Positions 1-12,005 of a stretch of DNA of 64,000 nt are shown here, piece after piece (the stretch's first letter is position 1; every line of letters starts with the position of its first letter). The DNA is taken from NCBI GenBank assembly GCA_024036415.1, contig JAMWET010005075.1, forward strand, positions 117,501 to 181,500. Direction: 5' to 3'. A model generated the notes under the pieces. The model did not search any database, had not been told where the DNA came from, and saw nothing but the letters and a program-made list of their open reading frames with translations. The position numbers were made by a program, and so were the translations under genes. Source of the DNA: Prochilodus magdalenae (lineage: Eukaryota; Chordata; Actinopteri; Characiformes; Prochilodontidae).

Positions 1-1006
1 TTCCAGTTATGACAGCTTTCAAGCGTGAAGCATAGCTTGACACAAGTGTCTTGCAGCGACCTATGGGTATCTTAGCCCATTCTTCATGGGCAAAAGCCTC
101 CAGTTCAGTCACATTCTTAGGCTTGCGCACTGCAACTGCCTTCTTTAGGTCCCACCAGAGGTTCTCAATTGGATTTAAGTCTGGTGATTGCGATGGCCAC
201 TCTAGAATGTTCCAGCCTTTCATGTTCAACCATGCTCTAGTGGACTTGGATGTGTGCTTCGGATCATTGTCCTGTTGGAAGGTCCAACGTCTCCCAAGCC
301 GCAGGTTTGTGACTGACTCCATCACATTTTCCTCCAGATCTCCTGGTACTGAAGGGAATTCAGTACCCTGCACACGTTGAAGCTTTCCTGTACCATTAGA
401 AGCAAAACAGCCCCAAAGCATAATCCTGACCCCCCGCCATGCTTCACAGTAGGCAAGGTGTTCTTTTGTTCATAAGCCTGGTTCTTCCTCCTCCAAACAT
501 AGCGCTGGTCCATTGTGCCAAAACAGTTCTAACATTTAGTTTCATCTGACCACAGTACACTGTCCCAAAACCTTTGTGGCTTTGTCCACATGACTTTTGG
601 CATACTGCAGTCGACTTTTTCTTGTTCTTTGGGAGTCAGCAAGGGGTGCGCCTGGGAGTTCTGGCATGGAGGGTCTTCGTTATGCAGTGCGCGCCTTATT
701 GTCTGAGCTGAAACTTCAGTGCCCACATCTGACAGGTCTTTTTTCAGTTCCTTAGCAGTCACGCGGAGATTTTTTTCTCCACATTACGCTTCAGGTAGCG
801 CACAGCAGGTCGCGGTCAGGATCTTCTTTCTGCCACGACCAGGTAACGTTTCCACTGTGCCCTTTAACTTGAACTTGCGAATGATACTTCCGATAGTGTC
901 TCTTGGAATATTTAACAACTTCGCAATCTTTTTATATCCATTGCCAGTCTTGTGAAGAGCAATAACCTCTTTCCATCTTCTGGGACCATTCTCTTGCCTT
1001 CACCAT
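1..1006 (-). pseudogene. Broken Tc1 transposase
   Basis: The start ATG is at 1006-1004 (minus), right after the terminal repeat, in the usual Tc1 position. The reading frame opens MVKAREWSQK and stops after about 24 residues, so the N-terminal DNA-binding part is frameshifted. Downstream segments in other frames still show family landmarks: the VTAKELKKDL segment, the WSDETK block with the first catalytic Asp (near 530-550), the TVKHGGG block (near 430-450), the DNDPKHT block with the second Asp (near 265-275), and NPIENLW with the catalytic Glu (near 150-170). The DDE residues are visible but scattered over frames, so the copy is inactive. The C-terminal end runs past the window start. Confidence 0.85.
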
Positions 1007-1382
1007 GCTTGTAAACACACCAGTAGATGTCTAGAAGGAGCTGAGTATCACAGTCCTTTTAAATCTGCCTAATTGGTGCTTATCATGCTTGATTGCTGCT
1101 CGTTGACATCCACAGGTGTTTTCAATACCTGATTGAAAACACTGGAATGAACCTCTGTTCTTAGGAGTGGTAGTCGTAAAGGGGTTGAATAATTGTGTCA
1201 ATGAAGAAATCACAAAAAGGCCATTTAATACTTTATGACAAAAACAATTGATGCTATCTTAGTTGCATTTAGTTCTTTAACAAGTCCTTGTAAGATTTCA
1301 TTATGAACACAATTACAAATGTGCACTGAATTCCATAAAACCCTTCGCAGCATTGGGGGTTGAATAAATTTGATCACAACTG
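1..1382 (-). mobile_element. Tc1/mariner DNA transposon, cut by the window start
   Basis: The element reads on the minus strand and its 5' end is inside the window. The outer terminus begins CAGTTGTGATCAAATTTATT on the minus strand at 1382 and is followed by TA at 1383-1384, the expected Tc1 target dinucleotide. The terminal repeat carries two direct repeats of the type TTATTCAACCCC, an outer one near 1355-1370 and an inner one near 1180-1195, about 180 bp apart. This is the IR/DR layout known from Sleeping Beauty-like fish Tc1 elements. The other terminus lies upstream of base 1. The body encodes a decayed transposase. Confidence 0.85.
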
Positions 1383-1485
1383 TATTTAAATTTCTACATA
1401 TTCAGGCTGTATGATCATTTTGATCCTTTACTGGCAACACTTCCTCATGTTTTACACGACTGTCTGTTCATCAAAACACCAAGAC

Positions 1486-2107
1486 CAGGGGTGGACAAAG
1501 TACACAAACCATGTAGCTGAGTTAAAGTAGAGATACCCAGGACAATTTTTTTTTCCTCCAGTACACATAGAAGTTGCTACTAACAGACCTTCACTGGAGT
1601 AACAGTACTAAAGTATTTACCTTCAGATGTACTAGAGTATGGAGAGTAACAGGAGCATGATTTATTATGGCTCTAATGTCCTATTATCATTACTGTAACA
1701 GGACTCTTAATCACCTTAGTGTAGGTGAAGAGACTCTAGTGTCTCTCAGTCCACCAGTCTTTAATAGAAGCTCATGAATTAGCCTGACACTGATGTCTAT
1801 TCACATGATCATAAGGAGAGAACACTGAAGGAGAACAGTATTAATCATTACCTAGAAAAGGTCCTGACCAGCAGGTTAAAACAAGCTCAGAAAGTGCATG
1901 TTGTACCCAGATTTGGACATGTTACAGTATTATGCACACATAAACCAAACAGAGGAAGTCATTTTTATAAAGTAAGTGGAGTAAACAGTGGGATATTTGA
2001 GCTTAAAATGTCTTAAAGTAAAAAGTCGCTCAGAATGGGAAACACTTCAGTAAAAAAAACTTAACCACAGTAACCAATTAGCTTTACTTCAGTACTGTCC
2101 ACCACTG
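1486..2107. mobile_element. hAT-like non-autonomous DNA element
   Basis: The two ends form an imperfect inverted repeat: CAGGGGTGGACAAAGTAC at 1486 on the plus strand and CAGTGGTGGACAGTACTGAA at 2107 on the minus strand. The CAGnGGTGGA terminus is typical of hAT elements in fish. The 622-bp interior has no coding capacity. I could not find an 8-bp target duplication in the immediate flanks, so either the ends have decayed or the boundaries are a few bases off. Confidence 0.6.
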
Positions 2108-2474
2108 GTCATCACCACAAATAAACTAAATATAGCCTCATCTCTGAGCTGTTTCTTCTTTTTTTCCCTCGGTTTTACCTCACTCGAACATCTTAGGGCA
2201 TTTTCACCCTCGTCTTGAATACCTGAGTCCCCATTAATAGCACTCTTTTGCTTCCGAACCGTGGATGGACTGGGCAGTTCCCTTTTCTGGAACAGGTTCA
2301 CAAAACAGTAGTAAGTAGCTTCATCCGTTCGCCGCTTTTTATTATTTTGCCTGTGTGAAAACACTCAGAAGAAAGGAACCGTGCTTTTGGGATGAACTGC
2401 GCTTCACTGCGCAGGAGCACCTGCAAACAAGGGGCCTTTCTCATAGGAGAAGACTGATGTGAGTTTTCCGCCAT
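2089..2474 (-). other. Candidate 5' exon(s) of an unknown minus-strand gene
   Basis: On the minus strand an ATG with strong context (GAGCATGGCGG) lies at 2474-2472 and opens a 59-residue frame beginning MAENSHQSSPMRKAPCLQ, which stops at 2298. A second, overlapping frame is open from about 2364 to 2089. It contains a basic, charged segment (NNKKRRTDEATYYCF near 2350-2305, then EKKKKQL near 2160) and is preceded by a possible splice acceptor (TTTTCACACAG near 2360-2350). The region is richer in CpG than its surroundings. This could be the start of a real gene running off the window to the left, or a decayed fragment, because the second frame runs into the hAT-like element at 2107. I do not recognise the protein. 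Confidence 0.25.
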
Positions 2475-4131
2475 GCTCTTAGAGCATGCGCTCACTCGAC
2501 CAAGGTGAGCTTATTACAGTAACCTTGCTCCATTCCTGTGAACGTGCGGTTTTATTGGGCATATATTGATGCATTATAGTGATAACACATCATATGACTG
2601 CGCTTATAAAAGGAAGTAACGCTATAAGTTAAAGCAGCCTTGTTACAAAATGAGCCAATCAGGCAACACCAAATGCTTGCAATGATTTTAGTAGTACCAG
2701 AGATCAGTGCTCTGAACCACTTCTGCGCTCAAACACAGCCTTCACACCTGACCAAACGTACCAAACTCACATGAAGCAGGTCTGGGGTCAGAAAAGAACC
2801 CTAGTGTGAAAATTCTCTTAGACAACATGATAGTACAGTAATAACCCAGTACAGTAAAAACCCAGATGCGGTTAGAGGAGTCCCCTTGCAGCCACAGGGC
2901 CCTATGCAGATGCTTATGTCGGTTATTAAAAATGATCAAAATAGATTAAATATGGCTGTAGATCCTACAGCAAAACAGATTCCACACATTCCTATGCTCA
3001 CAATGCAGAAGCATCTCATATTACTGTGTCCACAGGGCTCTACTGTTATACCTGTGCAATAATATTGTGATATGTACTGCATGGGGCTTTCTCAAATATT
3101 TAGGCTTGGGGCAGAAAAAAGGTTGGGAACAGAGAAAGCAATAGGAAGGTAGAAGGAGAAAAGTCTGACTGAAGAATGTTATGCAGGTTATGTGAACGTA
3201 ATATTGGATCAGTGTTACAGTCAAGGTTGGATTTTATTCTGTTTTAAAAGACTCATGCGTCCAAATACTAGGTGATGAATTGAGCAAGGACTAATAGATA
3301 AAGACTTATATGATAATTTCAATAATACAAACTCCGACTGCTATTTGTTATCATATACCTAAACATAATACGGACGCCTGACAAGTACTAAAAGACGTGC
3401 ATGGCTTCCTCCTTCTTTCACTTGGTTAGGCCGCCAAAAGTCTGTTTCCGTTCTGTGACGTGACCGATTAAAGAGACAGTGCACAAAAAATCATGGCAGC
3501 AGAAGTAATATGAGCTTGATAGAAAAAGGGTATGTTCATATTTTATAATTTGCATGGTGGTTCTTGATAATGCTTGATTTCATTTAGAGATATAAATGAA
3601 ATGTATACTGTATTTATACTGTATATGCTATACTGTATACATTAACCTTATTTTTGCATGTATACCCTTGTATGTACATACAGTACAATATATAGAATCT
3701 GCATTGGATGGAACAGTACAGGACGACATTGGGAACCTCTAGAAATCCATGCCAAGAGAAATGCATGTTGAGATAGCAAACATGGCAGTGTGACGCCATG
3801 CTGAAAGTCACTACTTCTGTAGTGTAGCTCAATAAATGTTGCCCATATCAGTCTAAATTCATCTTCATTTATTGTTCTTGGTAACCTTTATCTTCCTTCC
3901 CTACAGCAATACAGTCTGACACTTCCTTCTGGGCGCAAACATTTTTTAATGATGAGAGGAGGAAACAATAAAGGGAGAGGGATGATGTTAACGAAGAGGT
4001 ATGACTGTTATGCACTTGCAATGGTGGTTTAACAGCTTTTATTATTATTTTAGGGACTGCACTATATATAGCACGTTTCCTTATAAGGGCCCATATCCTA
4101 CTTGTATTACATTTCCTACTCAAGGTCCATT
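2475..4131. other. Gene-free spacer
   Basis: Only short, low-complexity or unconvincing frames are present. There is an AT-rich stretch with TATACTG repeats near 3600-3700. I see no gene, RNA or clear transposon ends. Confidence 0.5.
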
Positions 4132-4380
4132 TATCGTCGCTGTTCAACAAAGAAAATAAATCTACATTCTTGGTCATTTTAGTGCCATTATTTAGCTAAA
4201 TTTGTCCTGTACATTGCATGTTCATTTCATGAGGATTGGACCAACAGAAATGCCCCAAAACTGCTTTAATTAAAATATCATTACAATGACTTACACTGAA
4301 ACTAAAGGACATCTTCGCCCTCCTGTGAGGTACCATGTTGGAGATACGTTTGAGTTTTCGTTTGGACAGTGTGATGTATA
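4132..4380 (-). mobile_element. Miniature inverted-repeat element, family A, diverged copy
   Basis: The left end TTATCGTCGCTGTTCAAC matches the reverse complement of the right end of the better copy at 4839-5090. The right end (GTTTGGACAGTGTGATGTAT) matches its left end in reverse. Internal stretches such as GGACCAACAGAAATG and the GGAGATAC motif next to the ends are shared, so this is the same family in the opposite orientation, with many substitutions. There is no coding capacity. Confidence 0.6.
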
Positions 4381-4527
4381 TGTGCTCATTCTTCTGTTAC
4401 AATGGCATTACCAAGCTATCTTTACCCACTGAATTCAACTACATGTGCTCTTACTCTGCCTGTAAGACTGATATATGTAAATGAGCTCTGTTCTGACTGG
4501 CTAGAACAGAGCCAGTGCTATCGTGAC

Positions 4528-4600
4528 TCATTTAAAAAGCATTCCAGGTTGAACTCTTCCTTATGACATCCTTATAGCGTAAAAGGGTGGGGATAAACTG
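4528..4600. repeat. Dispersed repeat, copy 1 (partner at 7079-7142)
   Basis: About 65 bases, including ATTCCAGGTTGAACT and a following TATGACAT..CTTATAGCGT block and GGGTGGGGATA, recur at 7079-7142 with only a few differences and in the same orientation. A shorter, weaker match (TTTATGACGTCCCTATAAGG) occurs near 10778. This is a fragment of an interspersed repeat whose full form is not visible here. Confidence 0.6.
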
Positions 4601-4838
4601 ATGAAAAGAAGGGTATGGGTGGACGTACTGGTGTTTGTGACATCACAAAAGCACTGAACTCAAAGCAGCTGTATGGACCATTTACACTGGGGAGGGAACA
4701 TCATGGTTTATAACCTATTTAAAAGTGTTTACATACCACATACTAACTACCCACTGCAAGTTAGGAGAATAAATAACTAATAACTATTTAATTTGAATCA
4801 TTAATAACAATTTGCATGACATATATAACACATATAAC

Positions 4839-5090
4839 ATATCGTCGCTGTCCAAAGAAAAACAGGTATCTCCAAAATGGCAACTTTACAGGAGAGGCCA
4901 AAAACCTCATTCAATTTTAATGCAAGTCAATGGAACCAGACGTCTTTCCAAACACTATTGGGCCATTTCTGTTGGTCCATTCATCATGCAATTCCCACAC
5001 AGTGTAAACAGCAGCTGCTGTGTTCAAATGATGCATAAAAGTCAAAATGGACAAAATTGGAGATACATTTTCATTGAACAGCGACGATAT
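4839..5090 (+). mobile_element. Miniature inverted-repeat element, family A, best copy
   Basis: This 252-bp element has termini ATATCGTCGCTGTCCAAAG and, inverted, ATATCGTCGCTGTTCAATG. The subterminal GTATCTCCAA is also inverted at the other end. Both flanks contain ATATAACATAT (4832-4842 and 5089-5099), which may be a target-site duplication, although the sequence is so AT-rich that this is uncertain. The interior is non-coding. The superfamily is not clear from the termini. Confidence 0.75.
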
Positions 5091-6634
5091 ATAACATATA
5101 TAGCGACACAATAATACAACAATACACAAACTGAACTAATGCTTCTTATCATTTCCTAGCATGTACGGTTTATAGGCTTGGACCAATACAACCCCTGCTG
5201 AGCCATTTAGCCTGCTGGAATGTGTTGGAATGAATCTATTATAATCTAATCAAAGGCGGTACAAGGGATCTGGTCTGCACCAGTATCTTCCCTTATTAAT
5301 GAATAATCAAATCTAATAATCTTCCTGCGCAGCAATTTGTAATCTATAACCGAGTGATGTGCTGATCATAGATTAAAACATTTGCTGATGGCAAACGGCC
5401 AGACAAAATAAATGAGAGGAAGAGAGATAAATAAGTGTGACCACATGTTAATAGAACCTAATATTCCTTTGTAGGTGATCATGGGTAAGAGACTATATCG
5501 CACACATGATAAAGAGAGATATGGCTAGTTAACAGGCAGTTAGAGAGTGCAAACAGTGAAGTCTAAAAGGGTGGGAAGTGAGGCAGGAAGAGGGCAATAA
5601 CAGGTAAAACAGTGACACGTAAAAGGCTTATTTAGGCTGTTAAAGGTGTAGATAAGAGGGCAGGTAAAGGACAAGCAAGGCTATGGTTACAAGAGCAGGT
5701 AAAGGATCCCTGAAATAATAATTAAGGAACGGTTAAAAACTAGGCAAAGGACAGGTACGGCAAGGTCTTTGTCTGAACAGATAAAGAGGGGAGGCGTGTC
5801 CTCTGGGACTTTTTTAAGAGCCCACGTGTGAACTCAGTACACTTTGTACTTCAACAGTCGACACAGGTGAGAGCAGGTTACACGGCCTTGGGAGAGAGAC
5901 GGAGAGAGAGAGACTTTTGTCCTGCCTAACTCATTCTACATGTGGCAGTCTTGGATGGATTTAAAGTTTGATTGAAAACATTTGTATCACAAAGCCGCTC
6001 CGGTTTAACACTCACAGGAGCCCCCTTTTCTGCTTAGCAGTTCACTTGTCTACGTGTGGTACGGAGAGTATTACACACGTACTGCAGGCACGCTGGAACA
6101 TGTGACAGAGGATCATGCTTCGCCTGTCAATTAAACATGTTTAAGCATTCCAAAAGAGGCCTGTATAAGGGTGTAATGCATTAATCCATTTTAAACAACA
6201 AGTATCAAACATTAAATAACTCCTTCAGTCTCTTAACACAGGGCAAACGACTGCACGTCACTGCAACTGAACTTCATACCATCTTACTTTCTAAAACTCG
6301 CCGTTTGAACGCTTGTGGAAAAGACTCAAATAGTCGACACCTCAAAGCACTTCCTGTAACAGCACTTCCTCATAAACACTAGCAGATGTGCAGCGCGCAA
6401 AGTGTGAAACTGACATGCCATCATTCTGTGACGCAGTATGTACTTTCTTTCTGTAAACAATTTTTGGTAAATAAGTTGTTTTTTTTCTGGGTGGTGGGTC
6501 GAGGGGGCATGGGGGATTTTGTACGCTGTACAGTGGCCCCTTTATTGAGGCACATGTTTGTTACACAAGTGCTCATTTAATCTCAGTAGCCGTTTCACAT
6601 GCTTTCAACTGGAAATGTATGACACGCACACGCA
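5091..6634. other. Gene-free spacer
   Basis: I see no gene. A purine-rich stretch (GGGAGAGAGACGGAGAGAG) lies near 5890-5915. The rest is unremarkable single-copy-looking DNA. Confidence 0.5.
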
Positions 6635-6794
<160 letters not shown>

Positions 6795-6859
6795 TACACA
6801 GATCACAGACTATATATTTATTTTCTATAATATGTGTGTATGTGTGTAGAGGAGAGAGA

Positions 6860-6863
<4 letters not shown>

Positions 6864-6929
<66 letters not shown>
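6864..6929. repeat. (TA)n microsatellite
   Basis: About 66 bases of perfect TA alternation, 70 bases downstream of the GA array. Confidence 0.95.
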
Positions 6930-6933
<4 letters not shown>

Positions 6934-7078
6934 TCAAGTAGTTTTATTTATATATTTCGACCATATACAGTGGTGTACAGTACACAGTAAAACAAAACAA
7001 CGTTCCTGCAGGACTAATGTGATACATAGAACAATAAATACAATAAATACACAAGACAATTCACAATATACAAAACTC

Positions 7079-7142
7079 ATTTAAAAACTATTCCAGGTTG
7101 AACTATTCTTTATGACATACTTATAGCGTGAAAGGGTGGGGA
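7079..7142. repeat. Dispersed repeat, copy 2 (partner at 4528-4600)
   Basis: This repeats the ATTCCAGGTTGAACTATTC..TTATAGCGTGAAAGGGTGGGG segment found at 4528-4600. It ends where a degenerate GA-rich tract begins (7143-7292: AGAGAAAGAGATAAAGAGAGA and similar). Confidence 0.6.
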
Positions 7143-7292
7143 TATATATAGAGAAAGAGATAAAGAGAGATACAGAGAGACAGGGACAGAAAGAGAGACA
7201 TGCATAGAGGGAGTGTGGGAGAAAGCGAGAGACAGAGAGAAAGATGCAGAGAAAGACAGAAAAAGGAGAGAGACCGAAGGAAAGGGAGATAC

Positions 7293-8440
7293 TGTATATA
7301 GACATGCACTAAAGCAGAAAATTATTTTTAATGATAGGAATAATTACAGCAGTTTCTAAGCTAAAAGACTTAAGCTGCTTATGACCAAGTGCCTGGCCTC
7401 GTCCCAAAGAAGCAGAACCCTGTGAAAAAAAATAAGAATTAAAGTTTTTAATCTGCTTAGTGTTTAATCTTGACGCAATCTCTTGTGGGCAGGCTTTGTT
7501 TTTCCTTTTTATCTACACTTAGATAAAGAACTTTAAGGATTTCATTACTGTTGCTTGACTCTGCAGTACTGATCGTGAATGACTCTCTTTATGGCTGACA
7601 CATCAAAACAGAAGATTACGATTAATATATACAGGGAAGAAATATTAAATGGTTAAATGCTAAAGAAGATAAATCTGGTATGCACCTTTTGGAGTTAGGG
7701 ATTAAAGTCTGATGGACCATCGTTGACAGATATGCAGCCAAACGAATCAAAACACTGAAAAATGTATTCTCTAAACATAGGAAATTTGAATTCATGCGTT
7801 TACTTTTCATTTTTTATGAACATGCATTTAGGCTTCAGGGCATGCAGGGGTGGTGAACTGTGGTCCTGATGAGCCAGAACAGTTTAGTGATGCTTCTGCT
7901 CTGGGCACATCATAAAACCTGACAGCTTACTGCTGAGTTGAACCAGATACATAACCCAGAAACAGTCTCCAAATGTGGGCTGGAGTGTTCACTCCTCCTT
8001 TCAGCCCTGCATGATTAAAAGATAAACACAGATTTACCATCATTTATGACACAAGGCTAATTCTAGTTCCCTCATAACAGCTATAATGGCAAAAACTTTA
8101 TAATGTAGTCCATTGTGTTAATATTTTACTACAGGTTGAACATTAGAAGAGATAAAGGAGGAGGAGGAGGAGGAGGGGGATCTGAAAAACAGTCCTGGAA
8201 AACTGTCCTCTTTCAGCATCAGCCTAATTAAAATGCCCAACTGAACTGCTTGCACAGTTTACAGGGGCTAAATTTAGGCCAAATGTCCTCGTTCCTCGTA
8301 ATTCGTTCATCTTTACACGACCTTCGTAGAAACCAACTTGTTAGAGAGAACTCAGAACAGTCAAAAAGACCAAAGAGGCCTGTGTTTCAACTTTAAATCC
8401 CTTTGTCCTTGAAGCATCTTTGCAAAAGTCTATCGAATCA
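7293..8440. other. Gene-free spacer with a possible old repeat
   Basis: I see no gene. Bases 7846-8010 (GGTGGTGAACTGTGGTCC onward) resemble the GGTCCTGGAG-type repeat in slc16a1 intron 4, but the match is weak. A (GAG)n run lies at 8157-8177. Confidence 0.35.
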
Positions 8441-8680
8441 GGCGATCTTCAAACTCGCCCCAGTCGCTGTAATCGGACACTGCGCATGCGCAGTACGAGT
8501 TCCATGCCAATAGAAAATACGTTCAGCAGCATACCTATGAACACGTCCACTCAGAGGGCAGCGTGCGCGGCTGGTGCTCGGATGAAAACGGGCACAGAAA
8601 GACACAAAAGTGGTCTACAGAGGGACACCGTGAGCCAAAAAGGCAAGTAGGCCGACAGAACGATTGAGGTGAAGCAAACA
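8440..8680 (+). promoter_or_regulatory. Candidate promoter and first non-coding exon of slc16a1
   Basis: A perfect palindromic NRF1 site (TGCGCATGCGCA, 8481-8492) lies 15 bases from a CCAAT box (8507-8511), in a stretch with more CpG than the surrounding DNA. This pairing is typical of TATA-less vertebrate promoters. The nearest downstream plus-strand coding start is slc16a1 at 22724, and mammalian SLC16A1 has a non-coding first exon followed by a long intron, so this block may be its start. Possible donors nearby are ACC|GTGAGC (near 8630) and CAA|GTAAGC (near 8700). The link to slc16a1 is inference. Confidence 0.4.
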
Positions 8681-9334
8681 GACAGGTTTTGTTTTAGCAA
8701 GTAAGCTAGTTAAGTTAGCAAACCCGGTTTGTTAGCGCTGCATGTTAGCTCTCAGCATCCTATGCTTCTGTAACGTAACTTAACCGGAGTAGTGCGAGGA
8801 CTGGAACGGGTCCGGTAAACGTCAAACGTTTTTTTAAAACGGTGTATGAGAGCCTGGTCTTGATTATGTACCATAAATAGACTAAAAATAATAGTAAACA
8901 TGCATTATTAACGGTTATTCCCTCACATTTGATACCGCAATGCGCATACCTGTGTATGTATGTATGTATGTGTGTGTATGTGCGGCTAGCTAGCAATCTC
9001 CTTTACGGCTTTAGAGATAGTAAGCATCGATGTGCCTCATTGATCCAGCAAACTGCCTAACTGTGACCAGTAGCCGGCGTCCCGGGGGAAGCTGACGGGT
9101 GATGAGGGTCTTCTGACCGTGTTTGAAGAGTCCTAGCCGCGGTGGTGAACCAGATGTTGCCGCTCATTGAGCTAATTTACATGCCTGCTCTCCACATCGC
9201 CATGAGGAGTGAGAGTCAGTCACGAACCTCACGTGCTCATTCATTGTGAATGCGCGTGGTTAGCGGGGTTCAGGTCCCTGGACAGCCTCGGTCCAAAACT
9301 TCGGCTGGGTCGATATTGGCACACTAAATAGTAC

Positions 9335-9840
9335 ACTACCATTAATAGTCCGTTCCTTTGGGGCCGATGGAGACACCCACATGTTTATTTAGATTAGATA
9401 AGATTAATATAACGTTTATTTCTTTATAAAGAGGAATTAGGAAGGAGAATTGTTCACCGTGGTGGTGGTGAGAAGAACCAGAGGTCTGAGGAGGTGAATG
9501 CCTCTGAAAGTAGCTCGGGTGGATATGATGCCTGATGTCTGACACATCGTTTTATGGAGGTTTTGTGATAAAGTTTGGGCGTAAAATGCCTCTTAATTAT
9601 TTTATGGCGGAGGGGTAAGCTCCTAAACCGTGCACTACCATCAGTAGTCCATTCAGTAGAGGCGGACGCCTAAAATTTAAACGTTAATGTAACGTATTTC
9701 TTTATAAAGGGGAACTCCACCAAATTTAGAAAGAGAATTGTTCACAGTGGTGGTGTTGAGAGGAACCAGAGGTCTGAGGAGCTGAATGCCTCTGAAGGCT
9801 CCCTCACAGAAAGTAGCTCAGATAGTATCAGATGGTACGA
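9335..9840. repeat. Local duplication of a ~200-bp unit
   Basis: Bases 9335-9545 and 9636-9840 share a series of blocks in the same order and orientation: CACTACCAT..AGTAGTCC, TTATTTCTTTATAAAG, GAGAATTGTTCAC, GTGGTGGTG, GAACCAGAGGTCTGAGGAG, TGAATGCCTCTGAA and AGTAGCTC. They differ by small gaps and substitutions. Either this is a tandem duplication of about 300 bp or two insertions of the same repeat. A related GGTGATGGGAACCAG block occurs near 59380. Confidence 0.7.
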
Positions 9841-12005
9841 TAGAGTGGTTATGTTGGAGGCATTGCAGCCTTGTGTCTTGGTGCACCAAATTATTCCAAA
9901 ATTCTTTTTTGAAATTTGGTGTAATTCCCTGTTAAACGTAGAAATGCTGGATATGTGTGTGTATGTATGTGTGTGTCTCTCACTATTCAGTCACTATTAA
10001 TATTGATTAGACCTCCGATCCATTGTACCAAACAAAATATTAAAAATTGGCTTAAAATAAAAAAATTGTAACCTACATAGTACACCCCCCATGGGTTGCA
10101 TGTGGTTTCAGATGCGGATGCAGCTCCTCCGGTTGGGTTGCTTTAAGCTTTCCCAGCTGGAATTAGAAATAATTTGCTGAAATTGCATTTTCTTTTCACT
10201 GTCTTTCTGGCAGCTTGAAAAATTGCCCGACTTTCCTGTGTCATGTGCAAGTTACAAGGTGAATGGGTTTTCTTTTTTTTTTTTCTCTCTCTCTCTCTCT
10301 CTCCTCCTTTTTGCCGGTGAGTCATTGTTCCAGTTTGTCCAGTGACTGCGACCTTTATTTGACTTAGTGAATGTCTCGGGTGTTCTGCTGCCAGACATCG
10401 CTGTCATACGTTTCAGGATAGTTTCCATGCGGTGTGCCTCTGTGGTGGACTTAAAGACCACCTCTCTGCTAATTTAGGACAGCTCTTGTTCATTAACTGG
10501 GTGGAAATGCTGCTCAAGCTAGCATAAGGAAAGTTAAATTGGTGAGCGTGTTATTGAGTCATAAGACTCGCCATGAATGATTAGTCCATTAGGATTAAGA
10601 AATCTATGATAAAGGGCACAGTAGCTGATGCTCTGTTCCTCACACTGGCCAGAATTTGCCAATAGTAATGTTGCAATTGTCTCCCACACCCATTAAACCA
10701 ATTTATAGAAGAGATTTTGGGTTGACCTCTCTGTTTTTCGTGCTGTATAAAACCATTGCCTCACTTGCTAAATGTTTATGACGTCCCTATAAGGACATGC
10801 TCAGAGTTTGTTTAAATCACTCTGGTGCACTTGTTGGATGAGGACTGAGACGAAAGCTACCTTTGAAGCTAATTCAGTGCAACAGGCACGAGCAGACCCA
10901 CAGCTAGTCTTCGTGCTGTTGGTACAAAGGTCATGTCTTTCTTCTTTGAAAGGTGAAACTAGTAAATTATATCTGAAGGCAGAAGTGTTAACCACTAATA
11001 TTAGGAACTGAGTTTCTACTAAAAGAGCGTTATAGCCAGCAAAAGTAAGGACTGTGATCATGTATGGACAAAATGCACTGCAACTAGTGACCACTGCTCC
11101 ATTGGTAATCCAACACTGATGTGGCTTTGATTACCAAGATGTGTTCTGGTCTCTCTGTTGTGTGGGAATGGACTGCCCTAATCTCTGAGCTTTTGTGGAA
11201 ATCACTACACTGAGCTGTGAGCTCCAGGAGAATTGTTGTAAAGCTCTCCCTTTTAAAAGTAAGTTTGGAAGAAAAAGCTAGAAGCGCTGATGCAGTGCCT
11301 ACTCTGTGCAATGCAAGGGCCGTAGGTCAGTTTTAGTGAACCGTTGCATTCGCAGAAATGTTCTTGGGGCTTGGTAACTATCACACGGGGTAATTAGGCA
11401 GTTAGGCTTTCTTTTAGTTGTATTTAACATGAAAGCTTTTTTCATCTGTCTTTGTCTTTAGTTGATACTGACAACATTGACCCTGTTAAATACCTGGATA
11501 CCTGGTGGTCCTGTTTTGGGATTACAAGTTTTTTTTTTTTTTTGGGGTAATGAGTTTTTCTGTAAATGTCTCCTTCTCATGCCTGATGTAGTTGATGAGT
11601 GGTCAACTACGGGCAATAAGATTAACGAACTGTCGGCTAGAGGGTCATTTAATCATTCAGTCATATGCCCAGTCCAGATTTTACAGATCAGTGTTCTCCT
11701 AGTGTCATCAAGTCTAATCTGTGAAATCTATACCCCAAAAAAACCCTTAAACTCTGCAGTATCCCTACCATGGCCTAGATGATTGACCAGACTAGACCGT
11801 CCTCTGGACCTCTAGTGTCTGCAAGTCCAAAACGGCCAAAAGATTTAGATTGGGCATTTCTGAACGCATGAGGTGTCAGTAATCTATAACGGTCATAAAC
11901 CTCATAAACCATCTTCGTTGACTAACTGCTTTTTTTCTTCAACTTTAGATGTGACTTTCGGATGTTATGATGAGAATCATTTCAAAATAGATTCTTTTGC
12001 TCTTT

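Noticed and set aside
51..380. 109-residue plus-strand frame
   Set aside because: It is antisense to the broken Tc1 transposase and begins at a non-ATG codon.
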